NCBI GenBank assembly: GCA_023411815.1
Contig: JAEYOJ010000012.1
Location: 1 to 9,197 of the forward strand
Direction: 5' to 3'
Length of the DNA stretch: 9,197 nucleotides
From: Pseudomonadota bacterium
GTDB lineage: Bacteria; Desulfobacterota; Desulfovibrionia; Desulfovibrionales; Desulfovibrionaceae
Below the pieces are notes generated by a model that did no database searches, had not been told where the DNA came from, and worked only from the letters and a program-made list of their open reading frames with translations. The position numbers were made by a program, and so were the translations under genes. Positions 1-5,861 of the stretch are shown here, in pieces (position 1 is the stretch's first letter; each line of letters opens with the position of its first letter).

Positions 1-767
1 CGACCAGAATGGTTCAGGCCTATATGCTCGAGCGGCGCAAGGTCTCCCCGTTCACAGCGAACAAGGATTTGCGCTACCTGCGGGCGACCTTCAGCTACGG
101 GATGAGGAAGAAGCTCATTGCCGTGGATTCGACGGAAGGTATCGAGTTCTTTCCCGAGGAGAAGAAGATCAAGTATGTACCTGCGCCAGATGATATCGAC
201 TTGGTCCTTGCCCAGGCGGATTCCGATACACAGGACTACCTCTGGACGATCCGAGAGACTCTGGGGCGCATGAGCGAGATCAGCAATCTCACCTGGGACG
301 ATGTCGATTTAGCCCGTAGGACGGTCACCCTCTACACGCGCAAAAAGAGGGGAGGGCACAGGACACCACGCAGAGTGCCCATGACCGAGAAGCTCTTTGA
401 AATCCTGAACCGCCGTTTCGAGGCTCGCGACCAATCAAAGCCGTGGGTTTTCTGGCATAGGTATTGGAGCCGGAGGGAAGGCAAGTTTCTGGAGGGACCA
501 TTTGGCGATCGCAAGCGCCTAATGGAAAAACTCTGCAAGAAGGCTGGCGTTCGCTATTTCAGGTTCCATGCGCTTAGGCACTCGGGGGCGTCCCTCATGG
601 ACAACCACAACGTACCGATCGGAGCGATCCAGCGCATCCTGGGGCACGAGAACCGGAAGACGACGGAGATTTATCTCCACAGCATGGGGCGCGCGGAGCG
701 AGAAGCCATGGCGGTTTTCGAGCGGGTACGCGAAAAGTCCCACACTGAGTCCCACACCAAAGATTAG
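1..767 (+). CDS. Tyrosine recombinase (phage/island integrase), 5' end cut off by window edge
   Basis: This is a site-specific recombinase of the lambda-integrase family, the enzyme that integrates or excises a phage or genomic island by strand exchange through a covalent tyrosine-DNA intermediate. Counting from the first in-frame ATG at position 9, the visible part has the end of the core-binding domain (about residues 1-60) and a complete catalytic domain. All expected catalytic residues are present: Arg87 in LGRMSE, Lys112/113 on the beta-hairpin, His187 and Arg190 in HALRH, His213 in LGHE, and Tyr222 in TTEIYLH. The frame is open to the left edge with no ribosome site before the ATG. Family members usually have 320-400 residues, so about 100 N-terminal residues probably lie outside the window. 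The C-terminus carries a short SHTESHT duplication. The gene points at the 3' end of tRNA-Phe 46 bp away, which suggests that tRNA is the integration target (inference). Confidence 0.93.
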   Translation, partial: TRMVQAYMLERRKVSPFTANKDLRYLRATFSYGMRKKLIAVDSTEGIEFFPEEKKIKYVPAPDDIDLVLAQADSDTQDYLWTIRETLGRMSEISNLTWDDVDLARRTVTLYTRKKRGGHRTPRRVPMTEKLFEILNRRFEARDQSKPWVFWHRYWSRREGKFLEGPFGDRKRLMEKLCKKAGVRYFRFHALRHSGASLMDNHNVPIGAIQRILGHENRKTTEIYLHSMGRAEREAMAVFERVREKSHTESHTKD

Positions 768-800
768 GGGTTAGAAGCTTTCACCTCTAACCCCTAGTCT
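761..800. terminator. Long hairpin between integrase stop and tRNA-Phe, possible bidirectional terminator
   Basis: Arm 766-775 (AGGGGTTAGA) is the exact reverse complement of 786-795. The pairing extends outward to 761-765/796-800 with one G-T pair, giving a stem of about 15 bp and a 10-nt loop. The integrase stop codon TAG (765-767) lies inside the left arm. On the minus strand, after tRNA-Phe, the stem is followed by a short TCTTT; on the plus strand it is followed by AGTCTTAATT. Neither tail is a strong T-run, so termination is likely but unproven. Confidence 0.55.
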
Positions 801-813
801 TAATTGGCTTTAA

Positions 814-889
814 TGGTGCCGCGACACAGATTTGAACTGCGGACACGGGGATTTTCAGTCCCCTGCTCTACCAACTGAGCTATCGCGGC
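814..889 (-). tRNA. tRNA-Phe (anticodon GAA)
   Basis: Read on the minus strand the gene folds as a standard 76-nt tRNA. The acceptor stem GCCGCGA (889-883) pairs with TCGCGGC (824-818), followed by discriminator A and an encoded CCA (816-814). The D-arm region has TAGCTCAG. The anticodon stem GGGGA/TCCCC encloses the loop CTGAAAA with GAA at 856-854. The T-arm contains GTTCAAATC. A good sigma-70 promoter lies immediately upstream. The 3' end faces the integrase, as is usual for tRNA genes used as attachment sites. Confidence 0.97.
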
Positions 890-904
890 ACGTTCGAGGG
901 GTTG

Positions 905-933
905 CTTCTATCCAAGCCGCCCCAAGTTGGCAA
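905..933 (-). promoter_or_regulatory. Sigma-70-type promoter of tRNA-Phe
   Basis: On the minus strand, TTGCCA (933-928) and TAGAAG (910-905) are separated by exactly 17 nt. They match 5/6 and 4/6 of the consensus. The -10 box ends 15 nt before the mature tRNA 5' end, so transcription would start a few bases upstream of the tRNA. Confidence 0.65.
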
Positions 934-968
934 GAACTTTTTTGGGGCCCGTCAAATAAAGTGCAAAA

Positions 969-1199
969 TCAGTCTCGAAAGTGCCCGGCGATGATCTCCG
1001 CGTCCTCGGGGCGGGAACGGGCTTCCAACTCCTTGGCCTCTCCGTGGCATCTATAGTTGCCCTCCAGGCTGGAAACGTAGCCGGCGGAAACGACCTTGGA
1101 GTAGGGGATGACCTCGCGCAGTTCCTCGTGACGGATGCGGTCCGGGAAGAGCAGGGGCACGGAGTGCCCTGAGAAGTCCTCGAAGATGATGTATTTCAC
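969..1199 (-). CDS. Small conserved-looking hypothetical protein, translationally coupled to the upstream flavoprotein
   Basis: This gene encodes 76 residues starting VKYIIFEDFS and ending AGHFRD. I do not recognise a named domain. The start is GTG at 1199-1197, which overlaps the TGA stop of the flavoprotein gene as GTGA. A GGAG sits 8 nt upstream inside that gene, so the two are very probably co-translated. The protein is soluble, mixed charged/hydrophobic, with a beta-rich first half, a single cysteine in YRCHGEA, and an acidic/basic helix near the end (EAKELEARSRPEDAEII). There is no signal peptide or membrane segment. Functional association with the flavoprotein is inferred only from the overlap. 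A longer open frame over 969-1826 exists but its upstream part is an antisense-frame shadow of the flavoprotein gene. Confidence 0.72.
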   Translation of the reverse strand: MKYIIFEDFSGHSVPLLFPDRIRHEELREVIPYSKVVSAGYVSSLEGNYRCHGEAKELEARSRPEDAEIIAGHFRD

Positions 1200-2698
1200 G
1201 ATGCGGGCTCCGGTTCGGAGGTTGTATCGCCGATTTCGGGCATAGCAGAGCCGGGGGCTTCCGGCAAGGCTGTCCCGCCTTGCGGCGCGTTGCCCTGGAG
1301 CTTGCGGATCACGGCCTTGGACGGGATCATGCCCGTGGCCGCGGCAGAAACGATATTGCCGGCCACGCCGGGGCCGTCGCCCGCGACGTACAGGCCCTGC
1401 ACCGAGGTCATGAGGTCGTTGTCCGACTCGATCTGCGTGGCGAAAAACTTTATCTCCGGCGCGTAGAGCAGCGTTTCGTCGTTGGATACGCCGGGCACCA
1501 CGAGGTTGAGTTTCTCCAGACCCTCGATGAGGTTGGTCAGGATGCGCTCGGGCAGGGCCATGGCCAGATCGCCGCAGGTGACGTTCTGCAGGGTCGGCTC
1601 GATGTATCCCTTCTTGACCCTGTTCCAGGTGGAGCGCCGGCCGCGCTTCAGGTCGCCGAAACGTTGCAGGATGGGCTTGCCGCCGCCGATAAGCGTGGCC
1701 AGTCGGCCGATGGCCTCGCCGTAAGCCTGATTGTCGGTCACGGGCTCGGTGAGGACGACCTTGGACAGGAAGGCGAAGTTGGTGTTCTCGCTCTTCTTGT
1801 CCATGAAGGCGTGGCCGTTGACGCACACGAAGTCCTGGTAGTTCTCCAGGGCCACGAACCCGCCGCGGTTGGTGCAGAAAGTGCGTGTGGAGTCGTCGTA
1901 TTTGGGCGTCTGCACGAAGAAGGTCGGGTCGTAGATGATGCTGGTCAGGTCGCTCATGACATCGTTATGCACCTCGACACGCACGCCGACTTCGATGCCG
2001 CGCTGGCTCATACTCAGGCCGAGCCTGCCGGCCACCTTGCCGACCCACTCGGCGCCTACGCGTCCCGGGGCCAGCACCACGTTGGGTGCCTGGTACACGC
2101 CTTGCGGAGTGACCACGCCCGTGACGCGGCCCTCGTCCACGAGCACGTCCAGGACCTCCTCGGAGGTCTGGATGGTCACGCCCTTGCTGCGGATGTACTC
2201 GGCCATGCGCGTGATGTGGCTCGGCAAGTAGTCGGTGCCCAGATGCTTCTGGCGGATGAGCAGCAGGTCGATGCCGACTTTCTTGGCCTGCTTGCGGATG
2301 GCCTGGGCGGCGTCCATGTCAGTGGGGTAGACCGGCCCGTCCATGTTGAAGCGGTTGAAGACCTCTTCGGTTTCCTGGATGAGCTTCTCGGCCGCGGAGC
2401 GGGGCATGAACTGGGTCAGGTCGGTCTTGCCCAACTTGTGGATGAAGTTGAGCTTGCCGTCGGAGAACAGGCCCGCGCCGCCGATGCCGCACAGTATGTT
2501 GCAGGGCTTGCATTTGGTGCAGTAGGTCCACTCGCTGATGGGACACTTGCGACTCTTGGGCCCCTTGCCTTTTTCCAGCACTAGCACATTCAGGTCCGAG
2601 TGCTCGGCGAAGTACCAGGCCGAGAAGAGCCCTGCCGGCCCGCCGCCAACGATGATAACGTCGAAATTCCTTTGTCCGGCCTTGCGTGTCGTGGCCAT
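1196..2698 (-). CDS. FAD-dependent dehydrogenase (COG2509-like) with a four-cysteine cluster
   Basis: This is a cytoplasmic flavoprotein of 500 residues. The N-terminal Rossmann motif is VGGGPAG (residues 17-23), with LEKG at 41-44. The family signature GGAGLFSDGKL (73-83) follows, and a C-terminal FAD-contact motif lies near 439-457 (AGDGPGVAG and IVSAAATG). Just before the signature are Cys52 and a C-x2-C-x2-C-x3-C set (60, 63, 66, 70), a spacing also used by ferredoxins for [4Fe-4S] clusters. The substrate is unknown; relatives are annotated as uncharacterised FAD-dependent dehydrogenases. The start was set at the ATG at 2698 because AGGAGAGG lies 6 nt upstream; the open frame continues 20 codons further without a better site. 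The last 33 residues are a Pro/Gly/Glu-rich tail, probably disordered. Its stop overlaps the start of the 76-residue gene. A structured leader precedes it. Confidence 0.88.
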   Translation of the reverse strand: MATTRKAGQRNFDVIIVGGGPAGLFSAWYFAEHSDLNVLVLEKGKGPKSRKCPISEWTYCTKCKPCNILCGIGGAGLFSDGKLNFIHKLGKTDLTQFMPRSAAEKLIQETEEVFNRFNMDGPVYPTDMDAAQAIRKQAKKVGIDLLLIRQKHLGTDYLPSHITRMAEYIRSKGVTIQTSEEVLDVLVDEGRVTGVVTPQGVYQAPNVVLAPGRVGAEWVGKVAGRLGLSMSQRGIEVGVRVEVHNDVMSDLTSIIYDPTFFVQTPKYDDSTRTFCTNRGGFVALENYQDFVCVNGHAFMDKKSENTNFAFLSKVVLTEPVTDNQAYGEAIGRLATLIGGGKPILQRFGDLKRGRRSTWNRVKKGYIEPTLQNVTCGDLAMALPERILTNLIEGLEKLNLVVPGVSNDETLLYAPEIKFFATQIESDNDLMTSVQGLYVAGDGPGVAGNIVSAAATGMIPSKAVIRKLQGNAPQGGTALPEAPGSAMPEIGDTTSEPEPAS

Positions 2699-2732
2699 GT
2701 TCCTCTCCTGATGCATAGTCCTCGGGCGCGAC

Positions 2733-2750
2733 CCGTTGCGGGCGCAACGG
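2733..2750. repeat. Perfect inverted repeat in the leader of the flavoprotein gene
   Basis: CCGTTGCG at 2733-2740 is the exact reverse complement of 2743-2750, giving a 7-8 bp GC-rich hairpin with a 2-4 nt loop. In minus-strand RNA it ends about 24 nt before the ribosome binding site of the flavoprotein gene, so it could influence translation initiation or be a plain leader structure. Confidence 0.6.
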
Positions 2751-2801
2751 CCCGGCAAGCCTTGCGGCGCGGAAAACGTGCGTTTGCGTGCGGGACGGCC
2801 G

Positions 2802-2838
2802 TGGCGTCGCCTGGCCTTCGGCCAACCGGCGGACGCCA
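2802..2838. repeat. Long imperfect hairpin upstream of the flavoprotein gene
   Basis: Three nested stems are visible: TGGCGTC 2802-2808 with GACGCCA 2832-2838, GCC 2809-2811 with GGC 2828-2830, and TGGCC 2812-2816 with GGCCA 2820-2824 around a 3-nt TTC loop. Only a small bulge and a 3-nt internal loop interrupt it. It lies in the 203-bp gap between the cytochrome b stop and the flavoprotein start. No T-run follows on either strand, so it is not an obvious intrinsic terminator. Confidence 0.6.
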
Positions 2839-2853
2839 GCCCGGAATTTCCAG

Positions 2854-2881
2854 CTTATGATTCTTTTTTTGGATAAAGCAA
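2854..2881 (-). promoter_or_regulatory. Weak candidate promoter of the flavoprotein operon
   Basis: On the minus strand, TTGCTT (2881-2876) and CATAAG (2859-2854) are 16 nt apart in an AT-rich stretch containing an A7 tract. They match 3/6 and 4/6 of the sigma-70 consensus. Transcription from here would give a leader of about 150 nt beginning with the 2802-2838 hairpin. A promoter shared with cytochrome b cannot be excluded. Confidence 0.3.
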
Positions 2882-2901
2882 GAAAAAAAGAGTCCGGTCG
2901 G

Positions 2902-3609
2902 CTAGGCCTTACGCTCCCGGTCGAAATCCCGCAGCCCGTGGCGGCGCACAGCCCGGCTGCGGGGCATGCCGCCCAGCAGGAAATCCAGGAAAGGAACGCC
3001 GCGGTTTTCCAACAGGATTTTTTTAAAAGCATGGAAGGTCACGCAGCCGACGGCAAACGCGATGGAAATGTCGTGCAGGGGCAGGGCCCAAAGAGGCGCC
3101 GCCGGCAGCAGACCGAACAAAGGAAGGGCCAGAAGAGCGCCGCTTGCGGAGGCGCAGGCAAGGCCCACGGTCACGGCCTGGGCGTACATGCGCTGGCCCG
3201 GCGTGTAGCGGCCGCGATGTTCGGACGGACCCATGCCGCGCAGGAAGCGCAGGTTGTCGCGCATGGCCCACTTCAGGGCCGCCTTGGGCGGCACGGTGAA
3301 GATCGTGATCAGAAAGCGCATGGTCGGGCGGGGAGTTGTGACGGCCAGTAGCAGCATAGTCATGGTCCATGACAGGCCGACCAGGATGTGCGTCAAAAGC
3401 AGGGTCTCGCCACTGCCGAAAATCCTGAGCAGGAAGCGCGGCCAAGCGGCCAGTTCATACTCGGGAATGCCGACCGGCGTCAAGGCAAGTCCCGTGGCCA
3501 GCAGGAACACGACGCATCCGGCATTGAGCCAGTGAACGGCCAGCGCCAGTATGCCGTGGCGGCGCATGACCGGCTCGGGCGGCCGCAACATGGTGCGCAG
3601 GACAGCCAT
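2902..3609 (-). CDS. Membrane cytochrome b, formate dehydrogenase gamma-subunit (FdnI) type
   Basis: This 235-residue integral membrane protein resembles the di-heme cytochrome b subunits that pass electrons between quinone and a periplasmic dehydrogenase. Four hydrophobic helices are visible at about 20-40, 69-90, 145-168 and 180-197. Candidate heme-b ligands are His18/His26 (RHGILALAVHW), His74 (LTHILVG), His179 (LHD) and His193 (FHAFK). The loop GRYTPGQRMYAQ (133-144) matches the NxGQK-type segment of FdnI proteins, and the basic C-terminus corresponds to their cytoplasmic tail. The ATG at 3609 has GAGGGG 5 nt upstream. No catalytic or iron-sulfur dehydrogenase subunit is adjacent, so its electron-donating partner is unknown; it could serve a dehydrogenase encoded elsewhere. 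FdnI-like, HydC-like and other b561-type subunits cannot be separated by eye. Confidence 0.85.
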   Translation of the reverse strand: MAVLRTMLRPPEPVMRRHGILALAVHWLNAGCVVFLLATGLALTPVGIPEYELAAWPRFLLRIFGSGETLLLTHILVGLSWTMTMLLLAVTTPRPTMRFLITIFTVPPKAALKWAMRDNLRFLRGMGPSEHRGRYTPGQRMYAQAVTVGLACASASGALLALPLFGLLPAAPLWALPLHDISIAFAVGCVTFHAFKKILLENRGVPFLDFLLGGMPRSRAVRRHGLRDFDRERKA

Positions 3610-3947
3610 TCAGGCCCCTCTGCGGTGAAGCTTGCGCTTCGCGTCCAAGCTGGATGTTGTTTCCATAAGCCGCGTGCACTCCCATGAACTGCTGCAGGCA
3701 TGTCCATCCTGGGCATCCAAGGCAGCCAGCATATGGGACTATGCAGATTTATGAGCTGAATGGCTATCAGACGACATCTCATGGGCATGTCGTCCGGATT
3801 CTTACGCAGGAGGGAGGACGGAGATGGCGGGATGCGGCAGGCTTCAGAGCAGTGTGCGAACGAACTGCGCGGGTCCAGGGCCTCGTCGGCACTGGTGGAA
3901 TGGGTCCGGGAAGAGCAAGGCCCTTCCCGGCGTTCGTTCAAGTTATT
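3610..3947. other. Intergenic region between cytochrome b and the EamA transporter
   Basis: No convincing gene is present: the open frames that cross it have no ribosome site, atypical composition, or run deep into neighbouring genes. It holds three inverted repeats. At 3629-3651, AGCTTG-CGC pairs with GCG-TC-CAAGCT, in the leader just upstream of the cytochrome b ribosome site. At 3770-3794, GACGACAT pairs exactly with ATGTCGTC around a 9-nt loop. The third is the 3906-3930 stem after EamA. I could not identify a clear promoter for cytochrome b. Confidence 0.6.
3906..3930 (-). terminator. GC-rich hairpin 17 nt after the EamA gene
   Basis: CCGGGAAG at 3906-3913 is the exact reverse complement of 3923-3930, an 8-bp stem with a 9-nt loop. 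It begins 17 nt past the transporter stop codon, the right place for a terminator on the minus strand. No T-run follows it (ACCCATTCC), so it may only stabilise the 3' end. Confidence 0.4.
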
Positions 3948-4853
3948 CTATATGCCGGCAGGAGCTTCGGCGGGCTTCTTGGCTTGCTCCGGCCAGAGTT
4001 GGGCGAGCAGCATGCCGGCAAGCATGAAGCCGCAGCCCGTGATGCCGCGCGTGGTCATGGTTTCGCCCAGCAGCAGCCCTCCGGCCAAGGCCGCGAAGGC
4101 GCCTTCCAGCGACAGGATGATGGAGGCATGGGCCGGCGGCGCGTCCTTTTGGGCCACGACCTGCAGCGTGTAGGCCACGCCCACGGACATGAGGCCGCCG
4201 TAGAGGATGGGGATGGCCGCATCCACGATGCCCGCCAGCTTTATGTCCTCGGTAAAGAACGCGGCGATGAAGCTGAAGGCGGCGCAGCAGGCGTACTGCA
4301 GCACGGACAGGCGCAGGGCCGGGATCTTGGGCGCGAGCCAGCCGATGACCAGCACGTGTCCGGCGAAACAGAGCGCGCACACGAGCACGAGCAGGTCGCC
4401 TTTGCCAATACTGAAGTCGCCGGTGATGGACAGGAGATACAGGCCCACGGAAGCCAGCAGCGCGCCGATCCATACGCCCGTGGAGGGCCGCTGCTTCCAG
4501 AGGAGCCCCAGGATGGGCACGAAGACCACGTACAGGCCGGTAATGAATCCGGCATTGCCGGCGGTGGTATACATGATGCCGACCTGCTGGAAGCTCGCGC
4601 CGGCGAACAGGGCCAGGCCGGCCAAAAGACCGCCGAGGATTGCCGCCTTGGTGGACATGCCGGACGCGGAGCCGGAAGCGGGGCTGCGCAGGGCGAAAGG
4701 CGCCAGCACCAGGGCGCCCAAAGCGAAACGCACGCCATTGAAGGTCATGGGGCCCACGTGGTCCATACCCACGCGCTGGGCCACGAAGGCCGCGCCCCAG
4801 ATGAGGGCGGTCAGGAGCAGCAGGCCGTCGGCCCTGAGTTCGCGTGCACGCAT
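3948..4853 (-). CDS. EamA/DMT-superfamily transporter
   Basis: This is a 301-residue drug/metabolite-transporter-superfamily permease in the inner membrane. Ten hydrophobic helices form two repeats of about 140 residues each (two EamA domains). The first repeat opens with LTALIWGAAFVAQR and contains FNGVRFALGAL and TAGNAGFITGLYVVFVP. The second contains AHASIILSLEGAFAALAG and LLGETMT, all typical EamA signatures. Substrates of this family include amino acids, nucleosides and other metabolites; sequence alone does not tell which is exported here. The start ATG at 4853 has GGAG 8 nt upstream. It lies 29 nt downstream of the MarC-family gene on the same strand with no terminator between, so they are probably co-transcribed. 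The last 15 residues are an Ala/Pro/Lys tail. Confidence 0.9.
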   Translation of the reverse strand: MRARELRADGLLLLTALIWGAAFVAQRVGMDHVGPMTFNGVRFALGALVLAPFALRSPASGSASGMSTKAAILGGLLAGLALFAGASFQQVGIMYTTAGNAGFITGLYVVFVPILGLLWKQRPSTGVWIGALLASVGLYLLSITGDFSIGKGDLLVLVCALCFAGHVLVIGWLAPKIPALRLSVLQYACCAAFSFIAAFFTEDIKLAGIVDAAIPILYGGLMSVGVAYTLQVVAQKDAPPAHASIILSLEGAFAALAGGLLLGETMTTRGITGCGFMLAGMLLAQLWPEQAKKPAEAPAGI

Positions 4854-4882
4854 GCGATAATCTCCAGAAATACTTATTTCGC

Positions 4883-5464
4883 TTAAAGATTCTGCCAGCC
4901 GCGACGGATCATGTTTACGGCTATGGCCACGAGAAGCAGAGCGATGATCTTGGAAATGGCCTTGATGCCGTTAATGCCGATAAGCCCCACGATGCGGCGC
5001 ACATGGACCATACAGAGGTGGTTGAGCCACAGGTTGGCCAGCAGGGCGGCCAACGTGGGCGTCACTCCACGGAGAGTCATGAGCGCCAGCAGCGCGGTGA
5101 GCATGGCCGGTCCGGCGATGAGCGGCATGCCTAGCGGCACGACGCCGAATTCGTCGTTGTGGAAGAGCGGAGTCTGCTCGTGCTCCAGCAGGTGCCGCAC
5201 GCCGAAAACGAGCAAGATGATGCCGCCGGCCACGAGGAAGTCGGCGACGGTGATGCCCAGCGCGGCAAGGAGCATCTGGCCGCCGAACATGAAGGCAGCG
5301 CCCACGGCGAGCGCGGTGAGGCTCGCCTGGCGGGCTATGCGCTTGCGCTTGAGGTCGTCCATGTTCGAGGTCAGCCCCAGGAAAAGGGCGGCCATGCCCA
5401 GCGGGTCGATGGCCACGAACAGGGGAATCCAGGCCAGGATGAAATTGTTCAGCCAAGCGAGCAT
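4883..5464 (-). CDS. MarC-family membrane protein
   Basis: This 193-residue polytopic inner-membrane protein belongs to the MarC family, whose usual length is about 200 residues and which has six predicted helices. Family features visible are IDPLGMAALFLGLT near the N-terminus, AGGIILLVFGVRHLL in the middle, the PLGMPLIAGPAMLTALLAL re-entrant-like segment, and the terminal ISKIIALLLVAIAVNMIRRG. The physiological role of the family is not settled despite its name. I chose the ATG at 5464 because GGAGG lies 5 nt upstream and the protein then begins MLAWLNNFILAWIPLF. The frame stays open for 44 more codons upstream, but that part is Pro/His-rich and unlike the family. It is first in a likely two-gene transcript with the EamA transporter. 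Confidence 0.88.
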   Translation of the reverse strand: MLAWLNNFILAWIPLFVAIDPLGMAALFLGLTSNMDDLKRKRIARQASLTALAVGAAFMFGGQMLLAALGITVADFLVAGGIILLVFGVRHLLEHEQTPLFHNDEFGVVPLGMPLIAGPAMLTALLALMTLRGVTPTLAALLANLWLNHLCMVHVRRIVGLIGINGIKAISKIIALLLVAIAVNMIRRGWQNL

Positions 5465-5861
5465 GCCCGCCTCCAAACCCGAAACAAAACCAGAAAAGAG
5501 TTGCCATGTAAAGGGAGGGGGTTGCCGGTCACATCCGTGGCCCTGAGGCAGCGGAATTGTCTGCCAGACGGCGTGCGGGCGGGATGGCATTGACATGGCA
5601 GAGTGTGCCAGCTACGTTATTATTTCATGGACTTGGAGCATACAGTAGTTTGCGGGAACGCCGAGCACAGGTCCAGAGCGCAATTCGAGACGCCCTTTAG
5701 AGCAGATTATTTTAAGACGCCCGCTCCGGCGTTGACGGCGCAAGTGAATTGCGCCTACGCCGAAGCTAGCGGCAAGCCATGCCAACGCATGGCTTGCGGA
5801 GCATTTTCAAAAGCACAAGGCTGTAAAACACCGGCCTTCCTTGCAGGGAAAATGGAATGCA
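5465..5861. other. Divergent intergenic region between MarC (minus) and the response regulator (plus)
   Basis: There is no supported gene here. The right half is filled by repeat copy A (5701-5813). The left half (5465-5700) is the MarC upstream region; on the minus strand TTTACA near 5513-5508 resembles a -35 box but no good -10 follows. A short arm GCGCAATTC at 5678-5686 is the reverse complement of 5746-5754 inside the repeat, and AGACGCCC occurs at both 5688-5695 and 5715-5722. I could not define a response-regulator promoter. Confidence 0.55.
5701..5813. repeat. Dispersed structured repeat, copy A
   Basis: This 113-bp unit is about 88% identical by eye to 8962-9074, in the same orientation. 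It contains hairpin 1 (GGCGCAA 5737-5743 with TTGCGCC 5749-5755, enclosed by CGGCGT 5727-5732 with ACGCCG 5757-5762) and hairpin 2 (GCAAGCCATG 5772-5781 with CATGGCTTGC 5788-5797, loop CCAACG). TTTT 5710-5713 and AAAA 5809-5812 can close the whole. It ends 48 bp before the response-regulator start. Its class is unknown: REP/BIME-like, MITE-like, or a structured RNA. It codes for no protein. Confidence 0.85.

Noticed and set aside
1280..2584. 434-residue plus-strand open frame
   Set aside because: It is antisense to the flavoprotein gene, with His/Gly/Val-rich composition typical of the reverse complement of GC-rich codons; it has no domain and no ribosome site.
2883..2901. Intrinsic terminator for cytochrome b
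   Set aside because: A T7 run exists on the minus strand just after the stop, but I could not find a stable stem immediately before it.
3480..3941. 153-residue minus-strand frame spanning the gap upstream of cytochrome b
   Set aside because: It starts at a TTG without a ribosome site, has Ser/Pro/Arg-rich content, and its second half is a shadow of cytochrome b.
3684..4886. 400-residue plus-strand open frame
   Set aside because: It is antisense to the EamA transporter, with long Gly/His/Gln/Glu-rich stretches; the transporter frame has clear helices, family motifs and a good ribosome site.
5465..5596. 44-residue N-terminal extension of the MarC-family protein
   Set aside because: The extension is Pro/His/Gln-rich with no ribosome site, while the ATG at 5464 has GGAGG at the right distance and gives the family's usual length.
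5701..5813. Repeat as an integron attC site or CRISPR unit
   Set aside because: There are no GTTRRRY/RYYYAAC core pairs at the ends, no integron integrase, and only two copies 3.1 kb apart with no regular spacers.
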